Shown here: positions 8,856-17,761 of the stretch, one piece after another
How positions within the stretch are numbered: the first letter of the stretch is position 1
How the letters are laid out: every line of letters starts with the position of its first letter
From: Rhizobacter sp. Root404
GTDB taxonomy: Bacteria; Pseudomonadota; Gammaproteobacteria; Burkholderiales; Burkholderiaceae_C
Assembly (NCBI RefSeq): GCF_001425865.1
Contig: NZ_LMDS01000004.1
Location: 809,515-873,514, forward strand
Direction: 5' to 3'
DNA: 64,000 bases
Program-made: the position numbers and the translations under genes
The notes under the pieces: generated by a model
What the model was told of the DNA's origin: nothing
The model's database searches: none
Seen by the model: only the letters and a program-made list of their open reading frames with translations

Positions 8856-9863
8856 CTACCCGTCCAAAAGAGCCCGCGCCCGCAACTCGTCCAGCAGCTT
8901 CGCCATGTCGCCGCTCTGCAGCTTGACGATGTCGTCCTGATATTTCAGGAGCACGCCGAGCGTGTCGTGCACGGTCGCCGGGTCGAGGCGGATCGCGTTG
9001 AGCGCGACCAGCGCGTTGGTCCAGTCGATCGTCTCGGCCACGCCCGGTGCCTTGAACAGGTCGAGCTTGCGCATGCGCTGCACGAACTCGACGACCTGCA
9101 CATAGAGGCGATCGGCCGCGCCCGGCGCCTTCAACCGGACGATCTCGAGCTCGCGCTCGACGCTCGGGAAATCGACCCAGTGGTACAGGCAGCGTCGCTT
9201 CAGCGCGTCGTGGATCTCGCGGGTGCGGTTGCTGGTGATGATCGTGATCGGCGGCGCATCAGCCTTGACGGTGCCGAACTCGGGGATGGTGATCTGGTTC
9301 TCGGCCAGCACCTCGAGCAGGAACGCATCGAACGGTTCGTCGGCGCGGTCGAGTTCGTCGATCAGCAGCACCGGCGACTGCGGCTGCGTCAGCGCCTGCA
9401 GCAGCGGGCGCTCGATCAGCATCTGGCGCGAATACAGGCTGTGGGTCAGGCGTTCTCGGTCGGCGTCGTCGTGCAGCGCTTGGGTCGCCTCGGCGATGCG
9501 GATCTCGACCATCTGGCGCGCGATGTTCCACTCGTACGCCGTCTGGGCGATGTCCAGGCCCTCGTAGCACTGGACGCGCAGCAACGCGGTGTGCAGCGCC
9601 GCCGCGAGCGTCTTGGCGAGCTCGGTCTTGCCGACGCCGGGCTCGCCTTCAAGGAACAGCGGGCGCTTGAGCTTCAGGCCGAGGAACAGCGCGGTCGCGA
9701 GCCGCCGGTCACAGACATAGTTCTCCGTGGCCAGCAGCGCGATGACCGCGTCGACCGAATCCGGCAGCAAGATGACTGCCCCTCGATCGCCGGGTACGGC
9801 GCTCGATCCCCCAAGGGGATGCGGGCCGGCTTGGGAGCGGCCCGGCGCTCGGCCCGCGCTCAC
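8856..9863 (-). CDS. coxD: CoxD-like MoxR-family AAA+ ATPase
   Basis: This 335-residue AAA+ ATPase belongs to the MoxR/CoxD group. Walker A is GEPGVGKT (73-80) and Walker B is VLLIDELDRAD, followed by the sensor region ITSNRTREIHDAL and an Arg finger segment. The GTG start overlaps the coxM stop as GTGA, a sign of translational coupling. About 30 residues before the conserved VILLPDSVDAVI look non-conserved, so an internal start is possible, but the overlap favours 9863. With CoxE it probably remodels the hydroxylase active site during assembly. Confidence 0.9.
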   Translation of the reverse strand: MSAGRAPGRSQAGPHPLGGSSAVPGDRGAVILLPDSVDAVIALLATENYVCDRRLATALFLGLKLKRPLFLEGEPGVGKTELAKTLAAALHTALLRVQCYEGLDIAQTAYEWNIARQMVEIRIAEATQALHDDADRERLTHSLYSRQMLIERPLLQALTQPQSPVLLIDELDRADEPFDAFLLEVLAENQITIPEFGTVKADAPPITIITSNRTREIHDALKRRCLYHWVDFPSVERELEIVRLKAPGAADRLYVQVVEFVQRMRKLDLFKAPGVAETIDWTNALVALNAIRLDPATVHDTLGVLLKYQDDIVKLQSGDMAKLLDELRARALLDG

Positions 9864-10654
9864 CGACCGAGTGCGGCGGCAACAGCGCGCGACGCCATCA
9901 CGCTGATCATCGCGGCGCGGTACTCGGCGGTGCCGTGCATGTCGCTGTTGATGTCGGTGGTCGGCATCTTCACGGCCTTGGCGGCCTCGGGTGTGAAGCT
10001 CTTCGCGAGAGCCGCCTCGATCTCGGTCGCGCGGAAGGCATGGCCCTTGGCGCCGGTCACGCCGACACGCACGCCGCCCGCGGTCTGCGCAACGAACACG
10101 CCGACCAGCGCGAAGCGCGACGCCGGTTGCCGGTACTTGATGTACGCGGCCTTCTGCGCCGGCGGGAAGCTCACCGCGGTGATCATCTCGCCCGGTTGCA
10201 GCGCTGTCTCGTACAGGCCGGTGAAGAACGCATCGGCGGCGATCGTGCGCTGGTTGGTGTGGATGGTCGCGTTCAGCGCCAGCACACCGGCCGGGTAGCA
10301 GGCGGCCGGGTCGGCGTTGGCGATCGAGCCGCCGATGGTGCCCATGTTGCGCACCATCGGGTCGCCGATGCCGGCGGCGAGCTCCGCCAGCGCCGGATTG
10401 GCGCGCTGCACCTCGGCCGACGAACCGACGCTCGCGTGCGTCGCCATCGCGCCGATCACGAGGTTGGCGCCGTCCATGCGGATGCCCTTGAGCTCGGCGA
10501 TGGCGCCGAGATCGACCAGGGTCTCGCTCTGCGACAGCCGCAGCTTCATCGCCTGGATCAGACTCTGGCCGCCGGCGAGGTAGCGCGCGTCGCTGCCGAG
10601 TGCCGCCTTGGCGTCGGCCACGCTGGCCGGGCGCTTGTAGTCGAATGCATACAT
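9860..10654 (-). CDS. coxM: Medium FAD-binding subunit of a cox-type molybdenum hydroxylase
   Basis: This is a 264-residue FAD subunit of the xanthine dehydrogenase/CO dehydrogenase family, which passes electrons from the iron-sulfur subunit to the acceptor. The two FAD pyrophosphate-binding signatures are present: AGGQSLIQAMKLR near residue 32 and TIGGSIANADPA near residue 110. A DUF-free C-terminal CO_deh_flav_C region follows. The gene sits between the large subunit and the CoxD ATPase, 28 bases after the former and overlapping the latter by four. Confidence 0.93.
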   Translation of the reverse strand: MYAFDYKRPASVADAKAALGSDARYLAGGQSLIQAMKLRLSQSETLVDLGAIAELKGIRMDGANLVIGAMATHASVGSSAEVQRANPALAELAAGIGDPMVRNMGTIGGSIANADPAACYPAGVLALNATIHTNQRTIAADAFFTGLYETALQPGEMITAVSFPPAQKAAYIKYRQPASRFALVGVFVAQTAGGVRVGVTGAKGHAFRATEIEAALAKSFTPEAAKAVKMPTTDINSDMHGTAEYRAAMISVMASRAVAAALGR

Positions 10655-10682
10655 GTGAGTGGTCTCCGTTTTCTGTGCGGAG

Positions 10683-13049
10683 TCAGGCGACGTTGTTGGC
10701 GGCGCGCCAGACCCGCTCCACCGTCGCCGGCATCGCGATCTCGCGCACGCCGAGCGCGTCGGTCAGCGCGTTGATGTAGGCCGGTGGCGAGCCGATCGCA
10801 CCGGCCTCGCCGCAGCCCTTCACGCCCAGCGGGTTGTGGGTGCACGGCGTGACGGTGTTGCTCAGCTTGACGCCGGGGATGTCGCTGGCGCGCGGCATCG
10901 CGTAGTCCATGTACGAGCCGGTCAGCAGCTGGCCGGACTCGTTGTCGTACGCGCAGCCTTCCATCATCGCCTGCCCGAGCCCCTGCGCGACGCCGCCCTG
11001 CACCTGGCCGGCGACGATCATCGGATTGACGAGGTTGCCGAAGTCGTCGACCGCGACGAACTGCTCGATCTGCACCTTGCCGGTCTCGGGGTCGACCTCG
11101 ACTTCGCAGATGTAGGTGCCCGACGGGTAGGTGAAGTTGGTCGGGTCGTAGAACGCGTTCTCGTTCAGGCCCGGCTCCAGCTTGTCGAGCGGGTAGTTGT
11201 GCGGCACGTAGGCGGTGAGCGAGACGCTGCCGAACGGCACCGACTTGTCGGTGCCCGCCACCTTGAACACACCGTTCTCGAACTCGATGTCGGTGTCGGC
11301 CGCCTCCAGCAAGTGGGCGGCGATCTTCTTGCCCTTGGCGATGATCTTGTCGACCGCCTTGACGATCGCCGTGCCGCCCACGCTCAGCGAGCGGCTGCCA
11401 TACGTGCCCATGCCGAACGGCACGCGGCCGGTGTCGCCGTGCACGATCTCGACGTTCTCGACCGGGATGCCGAGCTTGGCCGCCACCACCTGCGCGAACG
11501 TGGTCTCGTGGCCCTGGCCGTGGCTGTGCGAGCCGGTGAACACCGTGACCGTGCCGGTCGGGTGCACGCGCACTTCGCCGGCCTCGAACAGGCCGGCACG
11601 CGCCCCGAGCGCACCGGCGATGTTGGACGGCGCCAAGCCGCAAGCCTCGATGTAGCAGCTGTAGCCGAGGCCGCGCTTCTTGCCCTTGGCCTCGGACGCG
11701 GACTTGCGCGCCGGATAACCCGCCACATCGGCCATCTCGATCGCCTTGGCCAGGTGGGCTTCATAGTCGCCGGTGTCGTAGGTCAGGCCGACCGGCGTCG
11801 CGTACGGGAACTCGGTGATGAAGTTCTGGCGCCGGATCGCGGCCGGGTCCATCTTCATGTCGCGCGCCGCCTGCTCGACGATGCGCTCGACGACGTAGGT
11901 GGCCTCCGGACGGCCCGCACCCCGGTAGGCGTCGACCGGCGCGGTGTTGGTGAACACCGCCTTCACTTCGGCATAGATGGCAGGCGTCTTGTACTGGCCG
12001 GCGAGCAGCGTCGCGTACAGGATGGTCGGCACGCTCGACGCGAACGTCGACAGGTAGGCGCCCATGTTCGCGATCGTCTTCACGCGCAGCGCGAGGAACA
12101 TGCCCTTCGCGTCCATCGCGAGCTCGACCTTGGTGACGTGGTCGCGGCCGTGCGCGTCGGTCAGGAAGGCCTCGCTGCGGTCGGACGTCCACTTGATCGG
12201 CCGGCCGACATGCTTGCTGGCCCAGACCAGCGCGGTCTCCTCGGCGTACAGGAAGATCTTCGAGCCGAACCCGCCGCCCACGTCGGGCGCGATCACCCGC
12301 ACCTTCGATTCGGGCAGGCCGAGCACGAAGGCGCACATCAGCAGCCGCTCGACGTGCGGGTTCTGGTTCGCGACGTACAGCGTGTAGCTCTCGTCGTGCT
12401 TGGTGTAGCTCGCGTTCGCGGCACGCGGCTCCATCGCGTTCGGGATCAGCCGGTTGTTGACGATGTCCAGCGTGCTGACATGTGCGGCCGTCGCGAACGC
12501 GGCGTCGACCGCCTCCTTGCTGCCGTGGCCCCAGTCGTAGCAGACGTTGTTCGGTACGTCGTCGTGCACCGAACCGGCATGGCCCTCGGCCTTGGTGATG
12601 TCGATGACGGCGGGCAGCTCCTCGTAGTCGACCTCGATCAGCTCGCAGGCGTCCTTGGCCTGCAGCAGCGTCTCGGCGACGACCATTGCGACCTGGTCGC
12701 CGACATGGCGCACCTTGCCCTGCGCCAGCACCGGGTGCGGCGGTTCCTTCATCGGCGCGCCGTCCTTGCTGTGGATCAGCCAGCCGCACGGCAGGCCGCC
12801 GACCTTCGCGTCGGCCAGGTCCTGGCCCGTGAAGATGCGCACCACGCCGGGCGCCTTCCTGGCGGCGTCGAGATTGATCGACTTGATGCGGGCGTGCGCA
12901 TGCGGCGAGCGCAGGAACGCGGCGTAGGTCTGGCCGTGCATCACGACGTCGTCGGTGTACTGGCCGGCGCCGGTCAGGAAGCGCGCGTCCTCGCGGCGCT
13001 TCACCGATTGGCCGATGGGGCTCATGGGGGGAACGGACATGTCGGTCAT
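10683..13049 (-). CDS. coxL: Large molybdopterin subunit, form II CoxL type
   Basis: This is a 788-residue catalytic subunit with Mo-molybdopterin cytosine dinucleotide as the expected cofactor. The N-terminal aldehyde-oxidase a/b hammerhead domain (about 20-130) is followed by cofactor-binding segments such as GGGFGSK and GCGEAGAIG. The active-site loop reads AYRGAGR at about 374-380. That is the form II signature, not AYxCSFR of form I CO dehydrogenase, whose cysteine binds copper. The substrate is therefore unlikely to be CO and may be an aromatic or N-heterocycle or an aldehyde. AGGAG precedes the ATG. It lies ten bases after coxS. Confidence 0.95.
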   Translation of the reverse strand: MTDMSVPPMSPIGQSVKRREDARFLTGAGQYTDDVVMHGQTYAAFLRSPHAHARIKSINLDAARKAPGVVRIFTGQDLADAKVGGLPCGWLIHSKDGAPMKEPPHPVLAQGKVRHVGDQVAMVVAETLLQAKDACELIEVDYEELPAVIDITKAEGHAGSVHDDVPNNVCYDWGHGSKEAVDAAFATAAHVSTLDIVNNRLIPNAMEPRAANASYTKHDESYTLYVANQNPHVERLLMCAFVLGLPESKVRVIAPDVGGGFGSKIFLYAEETALVWASKHVGRPIKWTSDRSEAFLTDAHGRDHVTKVELAMDAKGMFLALRVKTIANMGAYLSTFASSVPTILYATLLAGQYKTPAIYAEVKAVFTNTAPVDAYRGAGRPEATYVVERIVEQAARDMKMDPAAIRRQNFITEFPYATPVGLTYDTGDYEAHLAKAIEMADVAGYPARKSASEAKGKKRGLGYSCYIEACGLAPSNIAGALGARAGLFEAGEVRVHPTGTVTVFTGSHSHGQGHETTFAQVVAAKLGIPVENVEIVHGDTGRVPFGMGTYGSRSLSVGGTAIVKAVDKIIAKGKKIAAHLLEAADTDIEFENGVFKVAGTDKSVPFGSVSLTAYVPHNYPLDKLEPGLNENAFYDPTNFTYPSGTYICEVEVDPETGKVQIEQFVAVDDFGNLVNPMIVAGQVQGGVAQGLGQAMMEGCAYDNESGQLLTGSYMDYAMPRASDIPGVKLSNTVTPCTHNPLGVKGCGEAGAIGSPPAYINALTDALGVREIAMPATVERVWRAANNVA

Positions 13050-13059
13050 GGTGTTCTCC

Positions 13060-13542
13060 TCAGGCGGCCATGCTGGCTTTGGCGCCAGACTGGCAGAACT
13101 GGATCGACTTGACGATGTTCTGGTAGCCGGTGCAGCGGCAGATGTTGCCGTCCAGGCCCTCGCGGATCTCGACTTCGGTCGCCTTCGGGTTGTCGGCCAG
13201 CAGTTGCACCGCCGACATCACCATCCCCGGCGTGCAGAAGCCGCACTGCAGCCCGTGGCACTCGCGGAAGGCCTCCTGCATCGGGTGCATTGTTCCGTTC
13301 TGGGCCAATCCCTCGATCGTCGTGATCGTTGCGCCCTGGGCCTGCGCCGCCAGCATGGAGCAGGACTTGACCGCCCGGCCGTTCATGTGCACGGTGCAGG
13401 CGCCGCACTGGGCGGTGTCGCAGCCGACGTGCGTGCCGGTCAGTTGCAGGTTCTCGCGGAGCAGCTGCACCAGCAGGGTTCGCGGGTCGACGTCGACGTT
13501 GACGGCCTGGCCGTTGACGGTCAATGAAATGGGAACGCTCAC
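13060..13542 (-). CDS. coxS: Small [2Fe-2S] subunit of a cox-type molybdenum hydroxylase
   Basis: This is a 160-residue subunit with two [2Fe-2S] clusters. The plant-ferredoxin-type domain shows CDTAQCGAC with a later Cys in KSCSM, and the C-terminal helical domain shows CGFCTPG and CRCTGY. It moves electrons from the molybdenum site to the FAD subunit. The GTG start at 13542 is chosen because AGGAG (13550-13554) lies seven bases upstream and the protein then has the family's usual length. It is the first gene of the operon running S-L-M-D-E-G-xdhC-PQQ dehydrogenase. The 121 bases upstream must carry the promoter, but I see no clear element. Confidence 0.95.
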   Translation of the reverse strand: MSVPISLTVNGQAVNVDVDPRTLLVQLLRENLQLTGTHVGCDTAQCGACTVHMNGRAVKSCSMLAAQAQGATITTIEGLAQNGTMHPMQEAFRECHGLQCGFCTPGMVMSAVQLLADNPKATEVEIREGLDGNICRCTGYQNIVKSIQFCQSGAKASMAA

Positions 13543-13663
13543 GGTGAGTCTCCTGTGGGGGATCGCGGGGAATGCTTCACGCTCGAGGGGCGCTTGGGGC
13601 ATTGTTCGAGCACACCGCCCGGACGCACAGCGCGGGGTTTCCCTAGGACTCTGGCGGGCGGCT

Positions 13664-14761
13664 CTACGCGGCAGCGACCGCCACGCGGTTGCGACCCAGC
13701 GTCTTGGCGGCGTACATCGCCTGGTCCGCCTTGTCGATCAGCACATCGAGCCGCAGCGCGGCCGCCTCGGCGCGCGCCAAGCCGATGCTGGCGGTGAACG
13801 TGACCGGCGGCCCGCCTTCGACCGGCAGGCTCGCCTGGCGGATCGCCCGCAGGATGCGGTGCGCGACCAGCACGCCGTGCTGCTCGTCCGACTCGCACAG
13901 CAGCACGACGAACTCCTCGCCGCCCCAGCGGCAACACAGGTCGTCGCGGCGCAACTGCCTGCGGATGACCTCACCCAGCTGCACCAGCACCGCGTCGCCG
14001 ACCACGTGACCGTGCCGGTCGTTGATCTGCTTGAAGTGATCCGCATCGATGAACAGCACCGAGATGCCGGGCCAGCGGCCGGCGCACCGGGCGATGCGGT
14101 CGAGCGCGTCGGTCATGAAGGTGCGGCGGTTCAGCACGCCGGTGAGCGGGTCGCGCGTGGCCATCTCGACCAGGCGATGCCGCAAGGCCTCCTTGGTCAG
14201 GTAGTCCGAATGGATCATGTAGTGCCCCGCCAGCGCCAGCACGGTCGTCGGCCAGACCAGCACGGCGTACTGCGGGTGCGGGAACGCGGGGTTCGCCAGC
14301 AGCACCGCCAGCAGTTGCGGCACCGCGGCGCCGATCACGTGCAGCAGCACCACCCACCCGAACGGAAAGCCCGGCCACAGCAGGAAGCCGCACATCTGCA
14401 CGAACACGAAGGCGCCGACGCCGAACGTGAAACCCTGGTTCAGGCGGGCGCAGATCAGGTAGTACACCGCGATCAACAAGGTCACGCAGACCGAGATGAG
14501 CCGCACCCGCGTGGGCACCGGCAGCCGAGGCGTGCCGATCGTCGCGCCGCACGCCGCCGCGAGCGCACCCAGGGCGAGCCGGTGCCACAGCACGTCGGGG
14601 GCGCCGACCGGGTCGAGCGTCAAATCCCAGGCCCACATGCACGCCAGGTACGGCGCCATGGCCCAGAACATCAGCCTGCTGTACGCGAGGTGCTCAGCGA
14701 ATTTGCGTTCGGTGAACTCGGGCGAGGGCTGGAACAGGTGAGAGAAGCGCGCGGAGCCCAT
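13664..14761 (-). CDS. Membrane-bound diguanylate cyclase (GGDEF)
   Basis: This is a 365-residue protein that should make cyclic di-GMP from two GTP. The first 190 residues hold about six hydrophobic segments with short loops, forming a membrane sensor of unknown ligand. The GGDEF domain covers about 200-360 with an intact active site GGEEF at 280-284. An inhibitory I-site RRDD lies at 271-274, exactly five residues before it, so product inhibition is likely. The ATG at 14761 is chosen over a GTG two codons upstream; neither has a clear Shine-Dalgarno. There is no EAL domain. Confidence 0.93.
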   Translation of the reverse strand: MGSARFSHLFQPSPEFTERKFAEHLAYSRLMFWAMAPYLACMWAWDLTLDPVGAPDVLWHRLALGALAAACGATIGTPRLPVPTRVRLISVCVTLLIAVYYLICARLNQGFTFGVGAFVFVQMCGFLLWPGFPFGWVVLLHVIGAAVPQLLAVLLANPAFPHPQYAVLVWPTTVLALAGHYMIHSDYLTKEALRHRLVEMATRDPLTGVLNRRTFMTDALDRIARCAGRWPGISVLFIDADHFKQINDRHGHVVGDAVLVQLGEVIRRQLRRDDLCCRWGGEEFVVLLCESDEQHGVLVAHRILRAIRQASLPVEGGPPVTFTASIGLARAEAAALRLDVLIDKADQAMYAAKTLGRNRVAVAAA

Positions 14762-14887
14762 GGACACGAGAAAACCGGAAACTGGTCGGGCGCACCGGAA
14801 TCGGAATGGCGTCGCCCCTGAACCTGCTTTCGGCAGCGTACGTCATGGCTCAAGCCGCGAAGGCAGTGAACGGCGAGCGCTAACGCG

Positions 14888-16063
14888 TCAAACGGCACAA
14901 CTGCGGAAGCCGCAGAAGCCCTCGTCGTGCGTCGGCAACGCCGCGTCGCGCGCACGCTCGTGCCGCAGGCGCCCGCGGGTGGCGAACGACGCGCCGCGCA
15001 GCACGCGCGCGACGCCGAGGAGCGCGGTGTCGTCGTCCTGTCCGGGCGACGTGCCGGCGTGTCCCGGGTAGGGGCGCAGGGTGCCGGCGGTCCACTCGCG
15101 CACCTCGCCCCAGCGGAAGCCGCGGCTCGCGCCCTGCACCGCGGCCGCTTCCCACTCGGCCTCGCCGGGCAGCCGGCGGCCGGCCCAGCGGCACCAGGCG
15201 TCGGCCTCGAACCAGCTCACATGAAGGGCCGGCTGCGCGAGCGGCACCCGCACCAGCTTGCCGAAGCGCTGTTGCAGCACGCCCTGGCGCATCTGGTCGA
15301 CGAAGCGCGGTGTGCGACGCCCTTGCGCCTGCAACCACGCCCAGCCGGGCTCGCTCCAGAACCGGCGATCGTCGTAGCCGCCGTCCTCGACGAACTCGCC
15401 GTACTGGGCCCAGGTGGTCGCCTGCGCGTCGATCTCGAACTCCGCCAGCGCCACCTCGTGCGCCCAGTGCTCGCGGTCGGGCACGAAGCCGCCCGGCGCG
15501 CTGCCGAGCCGCCAGCGGGTCGTCGGGAACAGCAGCGGCGGGCGCACGGGCCGGGTCGTCAGCGGCGCGCGCAGCCCGGTGTCGAACCCGAGCGTCTGCG
15601 ACAGCACGGCGAAGCGCTCGACACACGCGTCTTCGCGCAGCAGCGCAAGGCGGTAGAAGTACAGCGCGTCGTCGTCCTCCGCGGCGTGCTCGAGCAGCTC
15701 GAGCGTCATCTCCAGGCTGTCCACCAGGTACTGGCGGATCGTCTGCAGATCGGGCAGCGGCGCCACGGCGCCGGTCTCGAACATGGCATCGGCGCCGGGC
15801 AGGATCGATGCAAGACGCGGGCGCGTCGCGTCGCCGCGCGGGCCGCGCTGGCGCTGCACGTTGCGGGCGAGCCAGAACTCCTGGAACCAGCCGAGGCGCC
15901 CCAGCTCCTGCAGCAGCGGTGCCGCGCCGCACGCCGCGCCCTCGAACGCCGCCGCCCAGCGCAGGCTGTGGTTGCGAGCGTCCATCAGCGCAAGCGAGAG
16001 AAGTTCCCGCCCGGCGCGCCGCATCTGCGCGGTGTCCACGTCCGCCATCTCCACACCCTGCAC
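14888..16063 (-). CDS. EgtB/SenA-like sulfatase-modifying-factor protein lacking the iron-binding histidines
   Basis: This is a 391-residue protein with the layout of ergothioneine synthase EgtB and selenoneine synthase SenA: an N-terminal DinB-like helical domain and a C-terminal SUMF1/FGE fold (HVSWFEADAWCRWAG, VREWTAG, RVLRGASFAT, GFRSC). EgtB binds iron through three histidines, one in an LxH..WFxE motif and two in HxxxHxE. The matching positions here read LGRLGWFQE (R56) and REDACVE (R143, C147), so all three are replaced. The GTG at 16063 is preferred because AGGAG lies six bases upstream; ATG at 16048 is an alternative. The frame is intact, so this is either a re-purposed paralogue or an enzyme that has lost its original chemistry. 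No egtD, senB or senC is near. Confidence 0.8.
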   Translation of the reverse strand: MQGVEMADVDTAQMRRAGRELLSLALMDARNHSLRWAAAFEGAACGAAPLLQELGRLGWFQEFWLARNVQRQRGPRGDATRPRLASILPGADAMFETGAVAPLPDLQTIRQYLVDSLEMTLELLEHAAEDDDALYFYRLALLREDACVERFAVLSQTLGFDTGLRAPLTTRPVRPPLLFPTTRWRLGSAPGGFVPDREHWAHEVALAEFEIDAQATTWAQYGEFVEDGGYDDRRFWSEPGWAWLQAQGRRTPRFVDQMRQGVLQQRFGKLVRVPLAQPALHVSWFEADAWCRWAGRRLPGEAEWEAAAVQGASRGFRWGEVREWTAGTLRPYPGHAGTSPGQDDDTALLGVARVLRGASFATRGRLRHERARDAALPTHDEGFCGFRSCAV

Positions 16064-16131
16064 TTGCGACTCCTGCCTGACGACGCGGACGATTGTGGCA
16101 GCGCCGGCTTCGCCACGGCGATGACGCGCAC

Positions 16132-16329
16132 TCAGTCGGGCATCGGCGCCAGCTCGCGTTTGCGGGACCAGTCGACGTTTGCCACCCCGGACGCCGCCGA
16201 CGGCGGCACCGCGGGGGTGGCGGCCGGGGTCGTCTGTGCCGTTGAACTGCCTCCGCATCCACCCGCGCAAGCCGCCAGCCACACCACCGCGCCGACTGCA
16301 ATACGTTGCGCGACGCGCATCTTCACCAT
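16132..16329 (-). CDS. Small putative lipoprotein, 65 residues
   Basis: The N-terminus has a basic start and a hydrophobic run ending in the lipobox LAAC (Cys21), followed by Gly/Ser/Thr/Ala/Pro-rich sequence and a charged end. GGAG lies eight bases before the ATG. It is probably lipidated and carried to a membrane, with no recognisable function. It is divergent from dinB, whose LexA box lies in the shared upstream region. A short gene with low-complexity sequence could be spurious. Confidence 0.5.
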   Translation of the reverse strand: MVKMRVAQRIAVGAVVWLAACAGGCGGSSTAQTTPAATPAVPPSAASGVANVDWSRKRELAPMPD

Positions 16330-16428
16330 GGCCTTGTCTCCGGAATCGATCGAGTATCCGGTCCGGCGCGGCGCTGGGCGGCCGTCGAATTGCGAACAAT
16401 TCGGGCCTGACGCGCGGAGGGCGTGATA

Positions 16429-16444
16429 CTGTATGCACCCACAG
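16429..16444 (+). promoter_or_regulatory. LexA (SOS) box upstream of dinB
   Basis: The sequence CTGTATGCACCCACAG has both conserved half-sites CTGT and ACAG with the exact eight-base spacing of the Escherichia coli-type LexA operator. It ends 31 bases before the dinB start and overlaps a GATACT stretch that could be the -10 element. It suggests that DNA damage induces dinB, and perhaps the divergent small lipoprotein gene. Confidence 0.8.
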
Positions 16445-16475
16445 TGTCAGACCGTCCCTCCCAGCCCGCCACGTC

Positions 16476-17702
16476 ATGCCGTCGCAGCGCTTGATCGCCC
16501 ACCTCGACATGGACGCGTTCTATGCGTCGGTCGAACTGCTGCGCTACCCGGATCTGCGCGGCCGGCCGGTCGTGATCGGTGGCGGGCGGCGACATCAACC
16601 GGTCCTGCGGGCCGACGGCAGCCGCGAGTACGCGCTGTTGCGCGACTACACCGGCCGCGGCGTCATCACCACCAGCACCTACGAGGCGCGCGCGCTCGGC
16701 GTGTTCTCGGCGATGGGCACGATGAAAGCGGCCAAGCTGGCGCCGGATGCGGTGCTGCTGCCGGTCGACTTCGACCAGTACCGGCACTACTCGCGCCTGT
16801 TCAAGGCCGCGGTGCGGGCCATCGCACCGGTCGTCGAGGACCGCGGCATCGACGAGATCTACATCGACCTGACCGACCTGCCCGGCGCGCAGCGCGACGC
16901 CGGCCGCGCGGTCGCGCAGCAGCTGAAGGACGCGGTGGCCGACGCCACCGGTGGCCTCACCTGCTCGATCGGCGTGACGCCGAACAAGCTGCTGTCCAAG
17001 CTGGCCTCCGAGCTCGACAAGCCGAACGGCCTGACGCTGCTCGCCGAGGCCGACATCCCGACCCGCATCTGGCCCCTGGCCGCGCGCAAGGTCAACGGCA
17101 TCGGGCCGAAGGCGAGCGAGAAGCTCGCCGCGCTCGGGCTGCACTCCGTCGGCGACATCGCCGCCGCCGAGCCGGCCTGGCTGGTCGAGCACTTCGGCAA
17201 CAGCTACGGTGCGTGGCTGCACGCCGCTTCGCACGGGCGCGACGAGCGCCCGGTCGTCACGTTCAGCGAACCCAAGTCGATCAGCCGCGAAACCACGTTC
17301 GAGCGCGACCTCCACGCGGTGCGCGACCGCGCCGTGCTCGGCGAGATCTTCACCGACCTGTGCGTGAAGCTCGCCGGCGACCTGGCGCGCAAGGGCTACG
17401 CAAGCCGCACGATCGGCGTCAAGCTGCGCTTCGACGATTTCAGGATCGTCACCCGCGACCTGAGCCTGCCCGCGCACACGATGGACGCGAAGACGATCCG
17501 CCGCGCCGCCGGCGAATGCCTCAAGCGGGTCGACCTGAGCCGCCGGCTGCGGCTGCTCGGCGTGCGCGCCGGCGCGCTCGCCACGCTGACCGACCTGGTC
17601 GCGCCGCTGCACACCGGCGACACGGCCGCGAGCGTGTTCACGGCGCGCGAACCCGGCGCCGGCCTCGGCCTGCCGCTGTTCGACGCGCCGCCGCCGGCGT
17701 GA
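16476..17702 (+). CDS. dinB: DNA polymerase IV
   Basis: This is a 408-residue Y-family translesion polymerase. The catalytic palm motifs are HLDMDAFYASVE at about 8-19 and GIDEIYIDLT near 127, which keep the metal-binding Asp and Asp-Glu. The helix-hairpin-helix segment VNGIGPKASEKL follows, then the little-finger domain. The C-terminal GLPLFD resembles a sliding-clamp binding motif. Compared with the E. coli enzyme, about 25 extra residues lie between VVIGGG and RGVITT in the fingers; I recall similar insertions in other Burkholderiales. The start is the ATG just before the first motif. Confidence 0.95.
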   Translation: MPSQRLIAHLDMDAFYASVELLRYPDLRGRPVVIGGGRRHQPVLRADGSREYALLRDYTGRGVITTSTYEARALGVFSAMGTMKAAKLAPDAVLLPVDFDQYRHYSRLFKAAVRAIAPVVEDRGIDEIYIDLTDLPGAQRDAGRAVAQQLKDAVADATGGLTCSIGVTPNKLLSKLASELDKPNGLTLLAEADIPTRIWPLAARKVNGIGPKASEKLAALGLHSVGDIAAAEPAWLVEHFGNSYGAWLHAASHGRDERPVVTFSEPKSISRETTFERDLHAVRDRAVLGEIFTDLCVKLAGDLARKGYASRTIGVKLRFDDFRIVTRDLSLPAHTMDAKTIRRAAGECLKRVDLSRRLRLLGVRAGALATLTDLVAPLHTGDTAASVFTAREPGAGLGLPLFDAPPPA

Positions 17703-17761
17703 CGACGGCTGCCTTTTGACCACCAAACGTCGCGCATTACGCCCGATCAAGAGCGACAGAT

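Noticed and set aside
10655..10682. Terminator between coxL and coxM.
   Set aside because: The stem is only five base pairs with the T-rich part in the loop and not after the stem; the genes are clearly one operon.
10683..13049. Aerobic carbon monoxide dehydrogenase (form I).
   Set aside because: The active-site loop is AYRGAGR (form II), without the copper-binding cysteine of AYxCSFR.
10659..13112. Long open frame on the plus strand opposite coxL (over 800 codons).
   Set aside because: It is antisense to a gene with clear domain matches, has a skewed Arg/His/Asp/Val composition, and arises from the very GC-rich codon use of the real gene.
14888..16510. A longer protein starting near 16510 that would extend the EgtB-like frame upstream.
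   Set aside because: The extension crosses the dinB promoter and LexA box and has no conserved sequence; the GTG at 16063 has a strong Shine-Dalgarno.
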